This document shows positions 51,647 through 62,404 of a DNA stretch of 64,000 bases, one piece after another. The notes below the pieces were generated by a model. The model did no database searches. It was not told the DNA's origin and saw only the letters and a list, made by a program, of their open reading frames with translations. Both the position numbers and the translations under genes were made by a program. The stretch is from positions 372,001-436,000 of the forward strand of contig NZ_UAUI01000001.1 in NCBI RefSeq assembly GCF_900455735.1, in the 5' to 3' direction. Source of the DNA: Rhodococcus wratislaviensis. GTDB lineage: Bacteria; Actinomycetota; Actinomycetes; Mycobacteriales; Mycobacteriaceae. Position 1 is the first letter of the stretch; each line of letters starts with the position of its first letter.

Positions 51647-54600
51647 TCACGTCGTTCCTTCCGATCGCGCGGAGTTACCGGACAGCGCGAGCCGGCGCTC
51701 GGCGAGCGTCACGTGGTGCGCGAGGACGGGGCCGATGTCGGCGAGCGCTTCCGGGCTCGTCATCTGCTGGTGCGACACGGGAATGGCGTGTTCGTGGATC
51801 TCGCCGCTGATGTGCGGCCTCCACGCGGCGACGCCGGTGGGGGCATCCACAGAATCTGCCGCACCGAAATACAGCAGATCGAGACCGATCGGTGTCGACG
51901 GGCGATGCGCGAGGGCGAGGTCGACCGTGTGGGTGAACACCCGGTGGACGGCCTCGAGATCGTCCGCGGTCACAGCGGCGAACAGTCCGCCGGTGCGGCG
52001 CAGCGCTTCCACGGCACGATCCGTGGTCGGCGCCGCATCCTCGCCACCCGGGACCACCGCGCCGAACTCCGCCAGAAGTGATGCCACGGTGGGCTTCTCC
52101 GTCGGGCGACCGTATCCTCCGGTCAGGTGCGTGTCGAGCATCGCGAGGGTGGCCACTTCGTCGCCGTCACCCGCGAGTTGCACCGCCATCTCATGGGCGA
52201 TCTGACCACCGACCGAATAGCCGACCAGGTGGTACGGGCCGTGCGGCTGCACCGAGCGGATCCGTTGGACGTACCCCGCGGCGAGATCCTTCAAGGAATC
52301 GACACGCAGGTCCGGGTCGGTGAGCGCCGGGGATTGCAGCCCGTAGACCGGACGATCGCCGAGATACTGCACCAGTCCGGTGAAGCACCAGGCCAACCCG
52401 ATCGCCGGATGGATGCAGAATACCGGGCTGCCGGTTCCGGAGGTCCGCAGCGGCAGCAGCACGTCGAGCGACCGGTCCGCTGCGTCCTCCGCCCCGGGGT
52501 CCTCCGGCGCCGTGGCGATCATGTGCGCCAGGGCTTCCGGCGTCGGATGGGTGAAGATCCACTGCACCGGCACGGCGCGCGCAGACGATTCGGCAATCCG
52601 GGCGATCACGCTCGTCGCGGTGAGCGACGTGCCACCGAGCGTGAAGTAGTTGTCGTCGAGGCCGACCCGGTCCAGGCCGAGCCCCTCGGCGAACGCGGCG
52701 GCCACCACTCCCTCGGTCACGTTGCGCGGCGCCCGGTACGCGGCGCGCGCCGCAGTGAAGTCGGGCTCCGGCAGGGCGGCGCGGTCGAGTTTCCCGTTCG
52801 CGGTGACCGGCACGGCGTCGAGCACCGTGACGGTCGCGGGGACCATGTGCGGGGCCAACCGTGCGCGGGCGTGAGCCAGGACCGCGGCCGTGTCCAGTAG
52901 TGAACCCGCTGCGGGGACGACGTAGCCGGCCAGCCGGTCGCCGCTGGTGTTCACGACGGCGCGATCGATACCGGGGTATCCGAGGAGTGCCGATTCGATT
53001 TCGCCGAGTTCGACCCGGAAACCACGAATCTTCACCTGAAAATCCGAGCGACCCACATACTCGAGCACCGGCCCACCCACCGAACGCCGCCACCGCACCA
53101 CATCCCCCGTCCGATACATCCGCTCCCCCGGCCCACCGAACGGATCCGCAACAAACCGCCCCGCCGTCAACCCGGACCGATTCCGATACCCCCGAGCCAG
53201 CGCCGGACCCGACAAATACAACTCCCCCGCCGCCCCGAACGGCACCGGCCGCAACCGCCCATCCAACACCAACTCACCGAACCCACGAACCGGACCACCG
53301 ACCGTGACCGACTCCCCCACCACCAAACCGCCGCTCGCATTCGACATGATCGTCGCCTCCGTCGGCCCATACGCATTGAACATCCGCCGACCCGGAGCCC
53401 ACCTCGCAACCAACTCCGGCGGGCACGCCTCACCCGCCACCACCAGAGCACCCAACGCCTCCAGCCCGACCGGATCGACCGACGACAACGCCGTCGGCGT
53501 CAACACCGCATGCGTCACACACTCCCGAACCAAGATCTGCGCCAACTCCTCCCCACCGTAAACCGTCGGCGGAACCACCACCAACCGCGCACCCATCCCC
53601 AACGCCCACACCAACTCGAACACCGAAGCATCGAAACTCGGTGACGCACAATGCAAAACCCCAGCACCCACACCAACCCCGAAACCCGAACGCTGCGCAG
53701 CCACCACATTCGCCAACCCCCGATGCGTCACCACCACCCCCTTCGGCACACCCGTCGACCCCGACGTATAAATCACATACGCAGCCTGACCCACCCGCAC
53801 CGGCGCACCCCGATCCACATCGGTCACCGCCCCCGCCGACACCGACACAACCCGCGACACGACCTCCGCATCATCGAGCACCACCCACCGCACCGAACCC
53901 GGCAACCGATCCCGCACATCCGAGACCGTCACCCCCACAACCACACCCGAATCCACCAACATATGCTCGATCCGCCCCACCGGATACAACGGATCCACCG
54001 GCAAAAACGCCGCCCCCGCCTTCGCCACCGCCCACACCGACAACACCGACTCGACCGACCGCGCCACCGCCACAGCCACCACCGACTCGGCACCCACCCC
54101 CGCCCCCAGCAACACCCGCGCCAACCGATTCGACGCCTCATCCAACTCCCGATACGTCACACGCCGATCCCCACACACCACCGCCACCGCATCCGGATCC
54201 ACCCCCACCGCCGCCGCCAACAACTCCGGCAACGACACCTCCGACACCGACACCTCACCCACCACCGGAGTCAAGCACTCCAACTCCGCCACCCCGATCA
54301 CGGCGATGTCGCCGATCGGGCGGTCGGGTGACGCCGTGACCGCGTCGAGGATGCGGACGAACTGGTCCGCGAACCCGCGCACGGTGCTCGCGTCCAGGAT
54401 GTCGGTGGCGAAACCGAACGACGCGGACATTCCGGTGGGTTCGCCGGTTCCGTCGACGTTCTCACTCAGGGTCAGGTACAGGTCGCATTTGGCGACCTCG
54501 ACACCGGCGTCGACGACCTCGACGGTGAGCCCGGGAAGTTCGAGGCGGCTCTCTTCGGTGTTCTGGAATTCGAGCAGCACCTGGAACAGCGGGGTGTGCG

Positions 54601-57600
54601 CGGTCGAACGCACCGGGTCGACCGCCTGCACCACCCGGTCGAACGGCACCTCCGCGTGCCCGAATGCCCCGAGGTCGGTCTCGCGGACGTGCGCCATCAG
54701 GTCGGTGAAGGAGCGCTCGGGTGCGACGCGGGTCCGCAGCACCACGGTGTTGACGAACATGCCGACCATCTCGTCCAGTGCCGCGTCGCCGCGACCGGCG
54801 ACGGGTGTGCCCACCGCGATGTCCGCCTCGCCGCTCAACCGGCCGAGAAGGACGGCGAGTGCGGCGTGCGCGACCATGAACAGCGTCGAATCGTGGTCCC
54901 GGGCGAGGTCGGACAGCTTCCTGTGGAGGTCCGCGCTGATCGCGAACGGCACGGCGGTGCCGTGTGAGGACCGCTGCAGTGGGCGCCTGCGGTCGGTCGG
55001 CAGCTCGAGCAGCTCCGGCATCCCGTCGAGGGTCCGGCGCCAGTAGTCCAGCTGCTCCGAGATCGGCGAGTCCGGGTCGGTGTCGCTGCCCAGGGTGCGG
55101 CGTTGCCACAGCGCGAAGTCCGCGTACTGCACCGGCATCGGTGCCCACCCGGGCGGACGTCCGTGCGTGCGTGCGGTGTACGCGACCATCACGTCGCGGG
55201 CGAGCGGCGCCATCGACGATCCGTCCGCCGCGATATGGTGCAGCACCAGGACCACCACGTGCTCGTCCGGTCCGGTCTGCAACACCGCGATGCGCATCGG
55301 GACGTCGCGGCTCACGTTGAATTCGGCCGACGCCAGAGGCACCAGCTCGGTGTGCAGCGCCGCCTCGTCGGACACGATGACCGGGGTGAGGTCGAGGGCC
55401 ACCCGATCCGCGGACAGCACCACCTGGTGCGGGCCGTCTGCGGACCCGGGATAGACGGTGCGGAGCGGCTCGTGTCGTTCGACGACGTCGCCGAACGCGG
55501 CGCGCAGAGCTTCGATGTCGAGTTCACCGGTCAGGCGCAGCGCGATCGGAACGTTGTACGCGGGCGAGGTGGTGTCGACCTGGTTGACGATCCACATCCG
55601 CTGCTGCGCGAGGGACAGCGGCACCCGGTCGGGGCGCGGGGCCGCAGTGAGGGCGGGACGCGCCGCGGTGCGGCGATCCGCGGAAGCGGCGCGGGCGGCG
55701 AGCCCCGCCACCGTGGGCGCCTCGAACAGTTCCCGGACCCCCAAGCCGACACCGAGCGCGGAGTTGATGCGGGCGACGACGCGTGTCGCGCTCAGCGAAT
55801 TACCGCCCAGGTCGAAGAAGTTGTCGTCGAGCCCGGCCCGGTCGAGTCCCAGCACTTCGGCAAAGACACCTGCCACGGTGTGCTCGGTCTCGCTGGTCGT
55901 CGCGCGGAAAACGGTGCGGACGATCGCGAAATCCGGTGCGGGCAAACCCTGCCGGTCCAGCTTGCCCACCGGGGTGAGCGGCAGCTCGTCGAGGATCACG
56001 ATCGTCACGGGAACCATGTGGGCGGGCACGAAGCCGCGTACATGGTCGGTCAGTTCGGCGACGTCGGGTTCACCGTCGCCGAACGGGAGCACGTAGGACA
56101 CCAGGACGGTGTCCCCGGACGGGGCGGTCCGGCCGAGGGTCACCGCGAACGCGACGCGGGGATGCCGTGTGAGCGCTGCGTCGATTTCGCCGAGTTCGAC
56201 CCGGAAACCACGAATCTTCACCTGAAAATCCGAGCGACCCACATACTCGAGCACCGGCCCACCCACCGAACGCCGCCACCGCACCACATCCCCCGTCCGA
56301 TACATCCGCTCCCCCGGCCCACCGAACGGATCCGCAACAAACCGCCCCGCCGTCAACCCGGACCGATTCCGATACCCCCGAGCCAGCGCCGGACCCGACA
56401 AATACAACTCCCCCGCCGCCCCGAACGGCACCGGCCGCAACCGCCCATCCAACACCAACTCACCGAACCCACGAACCGGACCACCGACCGTGACCGACTC
56501 CCCCACCACCAAACCGCCGCTCGCATTCGACATGATCGTCGCCTCCGTCGGCCCATACGCATTGAACATCCGCCGACCCGGAGCCCACCTCGCAACCAAC
56601 TCCGGCGGGCACGCCTCACCCGCCACCACCAGAGCACCCAACGCCTCCAGCCCGACCGGATCGACCGACGACAACGCCGTCGGCGTCAACACCGCATGCG
56701 TCACACACTCCCGAACCAAGATCTGCGCCAACTCCTCCCCACCGTAAACCGTCGGCGGAACCACCACCAACCGCGCACCCATCCCCAACGCCCACACCAA
56801 CTCGAACACCGAAGCATCGAAACTCGGTGACGCACAATGCAAAACCCCAGCACCCACACCAACCCCGAAACCCGAACGCTGCGCAGCCACCACATTCGCC
56901 AACCCCCGATGCGTCACCACCACCCCCTTCGGCACACCCGTCGACCCCGACGTATAAATCACATACGCAGCCTGACCCACCCGCACCGGCGCACCCCGAT
57001 CCACATCGGTCACCGCCCCCGCCGACACCGACACAACCCGCGACACGACCTCCGCATCATCGAGCACCACCCACCGCACCGAACCCGGCAACCGATCCCG
57101 CACATCCGAGACCGTCACCCCCACAACCACACCCGAATCCACCAACATATGCTCGATCCGCCCCACCGGATACAACGGATCCACCGGCAAAAACGCCGCC
57201 CCCGCCTTCGCCACCGCCCACACCGACAACACCGACTCGACCGACCGCGCCACCGCCACAGCCACCACCGACTCGGCACCCACCCCCGCCCCCAGCAACA
57301 CCCGCGCCAACCGATTCGACGCCTCATCCAACTCCCGATACGTCACACGCCGATCCCCACACACCACCGCCACCGCATCCGGATCCACCCCCACCGCCGC
57401 CGCCAACAACTCCGGCAACGACACCTCCGACACCGACACCTCACCCACCACCGGAGTCAAGCACTCCAACTCCGCCACCCCGATCACGGCGAGCGGAGTA
57501 CCGGGGTCGGCGGCGAGCAGTTCGTCGATCAATCCGACGACGCCGGCGTGATGCGACCGTAGGTCGTCGTCGCGGTAGCGGTACGGGTTGGCCTCGAACT

Positions 57601-58804
57601 CGACGATCGTCGACGCCGGAGTGCCGCTCCGGTACACGTTCACGGACAGGTCCGGGACAGGACCGGTGGTGAGGATCCGGAAGTCACCGGTCAGCGACCC
57701 GAAGGTGAGATCCTGGTCGAAGAGCATCACGTTGATCATCGGTCCCGAGATCCTGCGGGCCTCGGCGGACACACCCAGCTCACGCAGAATGTCCTCGACG
57801 TTGCCGCGCTGGTGCCGCATTGCCCCCATCAGTTCGTGCTGCACCCGGGTCACGAGGTCGCCGACGGTGTCGTCGGATCGGACCTGCACCCGCAGGGGCG
57901 CGACGTTGGCGAGCATTCCGCCGGATCGTCGCAGTACAGCGGTGGTGCGCGCGGACAGGGGAATGTCCACGAGCACGTCCTGCCGTCCCGTCCGCCGCGA
58001 GAGGTAGCAGGCGAAGGCGGCGATCAATGCGGCTGCTGCCGTCGCGCCCGGCCGGCCGTCGGTGTCCTCGAGTCGTGCGACGGTATCGGCGGACAGCGCC
58101 GTGCGCACGGTCAGGCTGTGTGCGGCAGGCGGAGCCTCGATGTCGGTCAGGGAGGCGCCGTTCGTGCGTGTGTGGAGACGTTCGGCCCAATAGTCACGGT
58201 CGGACGAGAACCGGTGGGACGCCCGGTAGTCGCCTTCGAGGCGGTGCAGGGTGTGCAGGTCGGCTGCACGGTTCGGTTCGAACTCGAGGCCTTGGACTGC
58301 CGCGGTGTACAGGGCGGCGACACGGTTGACCATCGTCATCGCCCCGTATCCGTCGAGGGCGACGTGGTGGATCCTGCTGTACCACAGGTGCCGCTCGTCA
58401 CCGACCCGCAACAGCGACGATTCGCACAGATAGTCGTGCTCGAAATCGACTCGTGCCGTGTAATTCTCCCGCATCCACGCCTCCGCGGCGGCCATCGGGT
58501 CGGATGCACTGCGGAAGTCGACGATTCCCATGGCCGCATCGGCAGGCGGATCGACCACCTGCTGCGGCTCACCGTCGACGACGACCAGACGCAGGAACAC
58601 CGACTCGTATTCGTGGCCGGCAACGAGCGCTACCTCACGAAACAGATCGACGTCCAGCTGCCCGCGGATGTCGACATACTGCGCGATGCAGATCGGGACG
58701 TCCGGGGCGAGTTGCTGCGCAAACCACAGCCCGTGCTGCGCCGCGGACAGCGGGAACGGATCGGATCGATGCTCTCGGTAGTTCGCTCGCGCAGCGTGTT
58801 CCAT
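51647..58804 (-). CDS. Bimodular non-ribosomal peptide synthetase (C-A-T-C-A-T-TE)
   Basis: From ATG 58804 the protein has 2385 residues; a GTG 41 codons upstream is possible, but precedes the first domain. C1 resembles the EntF-type condensation domain, with HHVALDG at 146-152. A1 follows with A3 [13 protein letters not shown]5 NAYGPTEAT and the lysine in GKLDR near 948; T1 has its serine in LGGNSL near 1003. C2 has HHIAADG at 1189-1195; A2, T2 (LGGTSL near 2060) and a thioesterase with GYSVGG (Ser near 2197) finish. A manual reading of the pocket code gives about DAFVVAAIMK in both modules, i.e. a hydrophobic amino acid. No epimerase or MbtH gene is nearby. The product is unknown. Confidence 0.94.
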   Translation of the reverse strand: MEHAARANYREHRSDPFPLSAAQHGLWFAQQLAPDVPICIAQYVDIRGQLDVDLFREVALVAGHEYESVFLRLVVVDGEPQQVVDPPADAAMGIVDFRSASDPMAAAEAWMRENYTARVDFEHDYLCESSLLRVGDERHLWYSRIHHVALDGYGAMTMVNRVAALYTAAVQGLEFEPNRAADLHTLHRLEGDYRASHRFSSDRDYWAERLHTRTNGASLTDIEAPPAAHSLTVRTALSADTVARLEDTDGRPGATAAAALIAAFACYLSRRTGRQDVLVDIPLSARTTAVLRRSGGMLANVAPLRVQVRSDDTVGDLVTRVQHELMGAMRHQRGNVEDILRELGVSAEARRISGPMINVMLFDQDLTFGSLTGDFRILTTGPVPDLSVNVYRSGTPASTIVEFEANPYRYRDDDLRSHHAGVVGLIDELLAADPGTPLAVIGVAELECLTPVVGEVSVSEVSLPELLAAAVGVDPDAVAVVCGDRRVTYRELDEASNRLARVLLGAGVGAESVVAVAVARSVESVLSVWAVAKAGAAFLPVDPLYPVGRIEHMLVDSGVVVGVTVSDVRDRLPGSVRWVVLDDAEVVSRVVSVSAGAVTDVDRGAPVRVGQAAYVIYTSGSTGVPKGVVVTHRGLANVVAAQRSGFGVGVGAGVLHCASPSFDASVFELVWALGMGARLVVVPPTVYGGEELAQILVRECVTHAVLTPTALSSVDPVGLEALGALVVAGEACPPELVARWAPGRRMFNAYGPTEATIMSNASGGLVVGESVTVGGPVRGFGELVLDGRLRPVPFGAAGELYLSGPALARGYRNRSGLTAGRFVADPFGGPGERMYRTGDVVRWRRSVGGPVLEYVGRSDFQVKIRGFRVELGEIDAALTRHPRVAFAVTLGRTAPSGDTVLVSYVLPFGDGEPDVAELTDHVRGFVPAHMVPVTIVILDELPLTPVGKLDRQGLPAPDFAIVRTVFRATTSETEHTVAGVFAEVLGLDRAGLDDNFFDLGGNSLSATRVVARINSALGVGLGVRELFEAPTVAGLAARAASADRRTAARPALTAAPRPDRVPLSLAQQRMWIVNQVDTTSPAYNVPIALRLTGELDIEALRAAFGDVVERHEPLRTVYPGSADGPHQVVLSADRVALDLTPVIVSDEAALHTELVPLASAEFNVSRDVPMRIAVLQTGPDEHVVVLVLHHIAADGSSMAPLARDVMVAYTARTHGRPPGWAPMPVQYADFALWQRRTLGSDTDPDSPISEQLDYWRRTLDGMPELLELPTDRRRPLQRSSHGTAVPFAISADLHRKLSDLARDHDSTLFMVAHAALAVLLGRLSGEADIAVGTPVAGRGDAALDEMVGMFVNTVVLRTRVAPERSFTDLMAHVRETDLGAFGHAEVPFDRVVQAVDPVRSTAHTPLFQVLLEFQNTEESRLELPGLTVEVVDAGVEVAKCDLYLTLSENVDGTGEPTGMSASFGFATDILDASTVRGFADQFVRILDAVTASPDRPIGDIAVIGVAELECLTPVVGEVSVSEVSLPELLAAAVGVDPDAVAVVCGDRRVTYRELDEASNRLARVLLGAGVGAESVVAVAVARSVESVLSVWAVAKAGAAFLPVDPLYPVGRIEHMLVDSGVVVGVTVSDVRDRLPGSVRWVVLDDAEVVSRVVSVSAGAVTDVDRGAPVRVGQAAYVIYTSGSTGVPKGVVVTHRGLANVVAAQRSGFGVGVGAGVLHCASPSFDASVFELVWALGMGARLVVVPPTVYGGEELAQILVRECVTHAVLTPTALSSVDPVGLEALGALVVAGEACPPELVARWAPGRRMFNAYGPTEATIMSNASGGLVVGESVTVGGPVRGFGELVLDGRLRPVPFGAAGELYLSGPALARGYRNRSGLTAGRFVADPFGGPGERMYRTGDVVRWRRSVGGPVLEYVGRSDFQVKIRGFRVELGEIESALLGYPGIDRAVVNTSGDRLAGYVVPAAGSLLDTAAVLAHARARLAPHMVPATVTVLDAVPVTANGKLDRAALPEPDFTAARAAYRAPRNVTEGVVAAAFAEGLGLDRVGLDDNYFTLGGTSLTATSVIARIAESSARAVPVQWIFTHPTPEALAHMIATAPEDPGAEDAADRSLDVLLPLRTSGTGSPVFCIHPAIGLAWCFTGLVQYLGDRPVYGLQSPALTDPDLRVDSLKDLAAGYVQRIRSVQPHGPYHLVGYSVGGQIAHEMAVQLAGDGDEVATLAMLDTHLTGGYGRPTEKPTVASLLAEFGAVVPGGEDAAPTTDRAVEALRRTGGLFAAVTADDLEAVHRVFTHTVDLALAHRPSTPIGLDLLYFGAADSVDAPTGVAAWRPHISGEIHEHAIPVSHQQMTSPEALADIGPVLAHHVTLAERRLALSGNSARSEGTT
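52995..54306 (-). repeat. 1312-bp direct repeat, copy 1 (A2 domain)
   Basis: This copy covers residues 1500-1936 of the NRPS. It matches the copy at 56181-57492 at an offset of 3186 bases, with no difference found where I compared the bases or translations. It starts in the C-A linker ([14 protein letters not shown]) and ends at the A8 motif (GFRVELGEI). Confidence 0.93.
56181..57492 (-). repeat. 1312-bp direct repeat, copy 2 (A1 domain)
   Basis: This copy covers residues 438-874 of the NRPS. Its borders are exact: one base outside at each end differs from the other copy. In the coding direction its codons favour T or G at the third position (ggt, gtg, gtt), unlike the C-rich third positions of the flanking domains. 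Confidence 0.93.
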
Positions 58805-59056
58805 CAAATCACCAACCAGGGTGCTTGCGCCGCTGGATCGACGGCGGGACGCTCGGTCCTTGTGGGCAGGGGCAGCCGGATATACCGACGCCACTACGGT
58901 CCCGCGGATCGCCATGCGCGGAAACACACCCTAGGTGTGTGGTGTGGACACCCTGCACCGCCAGCACAACCCCACGACGAGGATGCCGGAGAACTATGCT
59001 TGGCCGTGAGCTTGTTCGAGGCGCGACGACCTGGAACGCCGCCGAGGAGGTCTGCG

Positions 59057-60070
59057 ATGAAGGCGATCATCCACACTCGGTTCGGCGGACCCGAAGTACT
59101 CGAACTCGCGCAGGTCCCGAAGCCGACACCCAAGGACGGCGAAGTCCTGGTGAAGGTCCACGCGACAACGGTGACAACAGCCGAATGCAAGATGCGCCGC
59201 GGCGAGCCGCTGTGGGGCCGGTTGATCCTCGGGCTGCGAAGGCCACGAAGGAAACTGCGGACTCTGGGCCTGGAGCTTGCCGGAGAGATCGAGGCCGTCG
59301 GCAAGGACGTCCGCCGGTTCCAGCCGGGCGATCAGGTATTCGGGTTCACCGGGTTCGACATCGGCGCCTATGCCGAGTACAAGTGCCTACCGGAAACCGC
59401 CTCGCTCGCACTCAAGCCGGTCAACAAGACCTACGAGGAGGCCGTCGCCGCCGTCGACGGTGCCACCACCGCACTGTTCTTCCTTCGGGACAAGGCGAAG
59501 GTGCGAACCGGCCAGAAGGTCCTCGTCAACGGCGCCTCCGGCAGCGTCGGCACCTACGCGGTGCAACTCGCCAAGTCGTTCGGCGCGGAGGTCACCGGAG
59601 TGTGCGGTCCGCACCACACGGATTTGGTGAAATCCCTGGGCGCCGACGACGTCATCGACTACACCACGGAGGATTTCACCGCCAACACCGCCGCATACGA
59701 CGTCGTCTTCGACACGATCGGCAGGAACTCGTTCGCGCGGTGCAAGGGCTCGCTCACCGAGCACGGGTGCTTCGTTCCCACATCCGGGCTGAACAACAAC
59801 GTGCTGCAACTCTGGACGTCGATCCGAGGCGGACGGAAAGTCGTCACCGGTATGTCCGTCCGCAAGAACGACGCTTTGGCGTACATCAAGCAGCTCCTCG
59901 AAGCGGACACATTGCGGATCGTCATCGACCGTAGCTATCCCCTGGAACGCATCGTCGAGGCGCATCGGTATGTCGACACCGGGCACAAGAGTGGCAACGT
60001 CGTCATAACCGTGGCCCAGACGGGCCTCCCCGGAGGTCGCGATCCCACCCTCACGCGTCCGACCACATGA
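59057..60070 (+). CDS. NAD(P)-dependent quinone oxidoreductase-like MDR protein
   Basis: This 337-residue zinc-independent medium-chain oxidoreductase has the NADPH motif VNGASGSVGTYAVQLAKSFG and the N-terminal FGGPEVLELAQVPKPTPKDG. It lacks the paired structural cysteines of alcohol dehydrogenases. The family includes quinone oxidoreductase, enoyl reductases and reticulon-4-interacting-like enzymes. ATG 59057 follows gaggaggtctgcg, although the open frame extends far upstream over the antisense of the NRPS start. It is divergent from the NRPS gene, with 252 bases between starts. It ends at the start of the ANTAR reading frame, so it may be in an operon with that gene. Confidence 0.9.
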   Translation: MKAIIHTRFGGPEVLELAQVPKPTPKDGEVLVKVHATTVTTAECKMRRGEPLWGRLILGLRRPRRKLRTLGLELAGEIEAVGKDVRRFQPGDQVFGFTGFDIGAYAEYKCLPETASLALKPVNKTYEEAVAAVDGATTALFFLRDKAKVRTGQKVLVNGASGSVGTYAVQLAKSFGAEVTGVCGPHHTDLVKSLGADDVIDYTTEDFTANTAAYDVVFDTIGRNSFARCKGSLTEHGCFVPTSGLNNNVLQLWTSIRGGRKVVTGMSVRKNDALAYIKQLLEADTLRIVIDRSYPLERIVEAHRYVDTGHKSGNVVITVAQTGLPGGRDPTLTRPTT

Positions 60071-60141
60071 ACCAGCACTCGGGTACGCACGTTTACGAGA
60101 TCGCGACCTGGGGGAATCTCGTAGACAAAGGACGGTGCCAG

Positions 60142-60516
60142 ATGTTGAAATCCGAGAACCCCAACCCCGTGCGGCCCACCCGAAGCTTCCTCGACCGGCG
60201 CCGCGGGCCCTCCGACCGTGAACTCTTGACCACTGCCAAGGCGCTGCTGATCACCAGCCGCGGCTACAGTGATGCGCAGGCGTTCGACGAACTGCTCGAC
60301 GTGGCACGACGGCACCACCTCTCCGTGCAGGGCGCCGCTCGGTGCCTGATCGACCTCACCAGCAACACCCGGCACCTCACCAGTCGCCGTCCGGGCACGT
60401 TCCCCGAGTGGGAAGGACTCCGCGGACAAACTTCGGGGCACCACCGGCCTTCGCAGCGCATGGCCAGCCTGCACGGGCGACACCATCCCCACCTCGCTAC
60501 ACAGATACGACCGTGA
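60142..60516 (+). CDS. ANTAR-domain protein (second paralog)
   Basis: This 124-residue protein is essentially one ANTAR domain: DRELLTTAKALLITSRGYSD, then AQAFDELLDVARRHHLSVQG and AARCLIDL. The core is nearly identical to that of the protein at 8225-8551. A variable, histidine- and arginine-rich tail of about 50 residues follows the domain. ATG 60142 is chosen because it aligns with the paralog's N-terminus; an ATG at 60067 overlapping the upstream stop (ATGA) would add 25 residues. It is expected to bind RNA hairpins and stop termination, with no sensor domain of its own. Confidence 0.78.
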   Translation: MLKSENPNPVRPTRSFLDRRRGPSDRELLTTAKALLITSRGYSDAQAFDELLDVARRHHLSVQGAARCLIDLTSNTRHLTSRRPGTFPEWEGLRGQTSGHHRPSQRMASLHGRHHPHLATQIRP

Positions 60517-60588
60517 CCAGCGCGGCTGTCGGCGCGCCGGGGTCGCCGGCAGCCCACCATGTTCCCGCGGCAGATCGCCGCCCGGCCT

Positions 60589-61194
60589 CTAGGCCGGCCT
60601 GTGTGGGACGGCGACCGTTGATCCCACCCACCGTCGGAGATACGCACGCAGTTCGTCCTGGCTACGCGGCGGGTTTCCGGGCGAGATGAAGAACGACTGC
60701 ATCGTCCGCAGCTGATATTCGACGAGCTCACGCAGGTCGGCCTCGTCGTAGCCGTGCCGCTCCCAGTCGACGTCGAAGCGTCTGATCATCGTCATCCCGA
60801 AGGAGAGGGCTTCGTCGGACGTGATCCCCTCGGTGTGGGAATGAGAACCGGACAGCATGATGCCGAGCTGCGGAATGCGGGGCGCTTCGTTGAGCGTGTA
60901 GATCACGGCCTCGACCACAGCGTCAGCGGGGTCCTCGATACCCACGAGATGTTCTGTGAGGCGGTCGAGGAATCCGGCGACGGCGGCGATGGCTGCGGCT
61001 CGCAGGAGGGCGTCGGTGCTGGGAAAGTACCGGTACACCGTCTGCCGGATGACGCCGAGGGATTCCGCAACGTCGGCGATGCTGATCGCCGTATCTTTCC
61101 GGCTGATGAGCTCGACTGCGGCGGCGACGATTCGCCGGGACGCTTCCTCGTCACTTCCAGGCGGACTGCCACCCCACCCACGCCTGCCAGCCAC
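60589..61194 (-). CDS. TetR-family regulator
   Basis: This 201-residue TetR protein starts at GTG 61194 after agggaaagaa. The helix-turn-helix is IVAAAVELISRKDTAISIAD and VAESLGVIRQTVYRYFPSTD. The ligand domain has the TetR_C pattern found near lipid or hydrocarbon genes (SGSHSHTEGITSDEALSFGM, then RELVEYQLRTMQSFF). It is divergent from the ferritin-like hydrolase and membrane-protein operon starting at 61454. A palindromic element near 61355-61380 in that gap may be its operator. Confidence 0.88.
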   Translation of the reverse strand: MAGRRGWGGSPPGSDEEASRRIVAAAVELISRKDTAISIADVAESLGVIRQTVYRYFPSTDALLRAAAIAAVAGFLDRLTEHLVGIEDPADAVVEAVIYTLNEAPRIPQLGIMLSGSHSHTEGITSDEALSFGMTMIRRFDVDWERHGYDEADLRELVEYQLRTMQSFFISPGNPPRSQDELRAYLRRWVGSTVAVPHRPA

Positions 61195-61354
61195 TTCTTT
61201 CCCTACCTCTCACAACGCGCCGTTGGGCCCGAACGTCGTGCAAGGGCTGTCGGCGCACCGTCCGACCCGGACTCAGAGGTTACCGCGCACACATTCCCCT
61301 CCGCTCCGAAGCCCTGCTTCGCGGACGCTCTCGAGGGATTCGCCGAAACGTAAT

Positions 61355-61380
61355 CATACAAGTTCATCGATGTGTGTATG
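61355..61380. promoter_or_regulatory. Candidate TetR operator
   Basis: The inverted repeat cataca-N14-tgtatg spans 61355-61380, in an AT-rich block between the divergent TetR start (61194) and the hydrolase start (61454). Six-base arms are short; position and base composition support a role. Confidence 0.4.
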
Positions 61381-61453
61381 TTGTTAAACGCTCGGGTCTC
61401 TACCTACCCAGAGGCTGCAGCCCACTCATGCCGCACGAGACGAGGTATCCCAC

Positions 61454-62404
61454 ATGACCGACCTGCACCCCCGAAAGATGGATTTCGCGTTCGACGAGCA
61501 GGACGTCCCGTTCCTGTGGAACCCCGACAACCCGGCCTGGTCGAGCATGTCGAACGCGATCTCGTTCCTGGCCGTCGGCTTCGAGAAGATGATCGTCAAG
61601 GCGATCATGCAGGCCAAACCACGGATGACCGATCCCGAGGTCGCAGAAGAGGCCATGGCGTTCATGCGTCAGGAGGGCCACCACTCGACCGCGCATCGCC
61701 AGCACGTCAAAGCGCTGATCAAGCGATACCCGGGGCTCCAGAACACCCTCGACGCCGTGATCGGCGAATACGACCTGCTCACCGAGGCGACCACTCTGAA
61801 CTACCGACTCGCCTACACCGCGGATCTGGAAGCGACCTTCACGCCGGTGTTCAAACTGATGCTCGACAACGACGCGACCCTCTTCCGCCCGGGAGACGAC
61901 CGGGTTGCGTCCCTGTTCATCTGGCACTTCGTCGAGGAGGTCGAACACCGGAGTTCAGCAATGATCATCTTCAATTCACTTGTCGGGGAAGAGCTGTACC
62001 GGATGCGGATGGCACCGTCGATCTTCACACATGTGATGAAGGTGATGCGGATCGCCTGCGCCGGCTTCAACCAGCATGTGCCGATCAAGGAGCGGAAGGT
62101 CGATTCGATGTCGATGTTCGCCACGCACCGCACGAAGCAGAAAGTGCTCACCTCGTTCGCGCCCTACCTGAGCAAAGGCGTCATGCCTCGTGCGTTCGAC
62201 GACCTCCCGCGCGGTGAACAGCTGACCGCCCTCGCCGGCATCGTCCGTAGTCAGATGCCGAACCACGACCCCACCCACGCAAAGCTGCCCACGCTTGCCG
62301 ACAAGTGGTTCACCCGTTACGACGCAGGCTACGACTGCACCCGCTGGTACACCGCAGAATCGCGCGAACGCCGCACCGATCCCGTCCCGGCGGTGGTCAA
62401 CTGA
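61454..62404 (+). CDS. Predicted metal-dependent hydrolase (PF10118, ferritin-like)
   Basis: This 316-residue protein belongs to the predicted metal-dependent hydrolase family PF10118. The likely di-metal ligands sit in two helix pairs: EEAMAFMRQEGHHSTAHRQH (glutamate and histidines) and WHFVEEVEHRSSAMIIFNSL, the E-x2-H spacing of ferritin-like carboxylate enzymes. The reaction is unknown; related proteins occur near lipid and steroid genes in actinobacteria. ATG 61454 follows gaggtatcccac. Its stop overlaps the next gene's ATG (TGATG), so the membrane protein is co-translated. The divergent TetR gene probably controls both. Confidence 0.84.
   Translation: MTDLHPRKMDFAFDEQDVPFLWNPDNPAWSSMSNAISFLAVGFEKMIVKAIMQAKPRMTDPEVAEEAMAFMRQEGHHSTAHRQHVKALIKRYPGLQNTLDAVIGEYDLLTEATTLNYRLAYTADLEATFTPVFKLMLDNDATLFRPGDDRVASLFIWHFVEEVEHRSSAMIIFNSLVGEELYRMRMAPSIFTHVMKVMRIACAGFNQHVPIKERKVDSMSMFATHRTKQKVLTSFAPYLSKGVMPRAFDDLPRGEQLTALAGIVRSQMPNHDPTHAKLPTLADKWFTRYDAGYDCTRWYTAESRERRTDPVPAVVN

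Noticed and set aside
53641-57672. Long proline- and histidine-rich plus-strand frames (226-281 codons)
   Set aside because: They are reverse-strand shadows of the duplicated adenylation domain and repeat only because it does. No start site or known family fits.
57812-59056. N-terminal 415-codon extension of the quinone oxidoreductase frame
   Set aside because: It overlaps the NRPS first C domain on the other strand. The real start at 59057 has a ribosome site and the family N-terminus.
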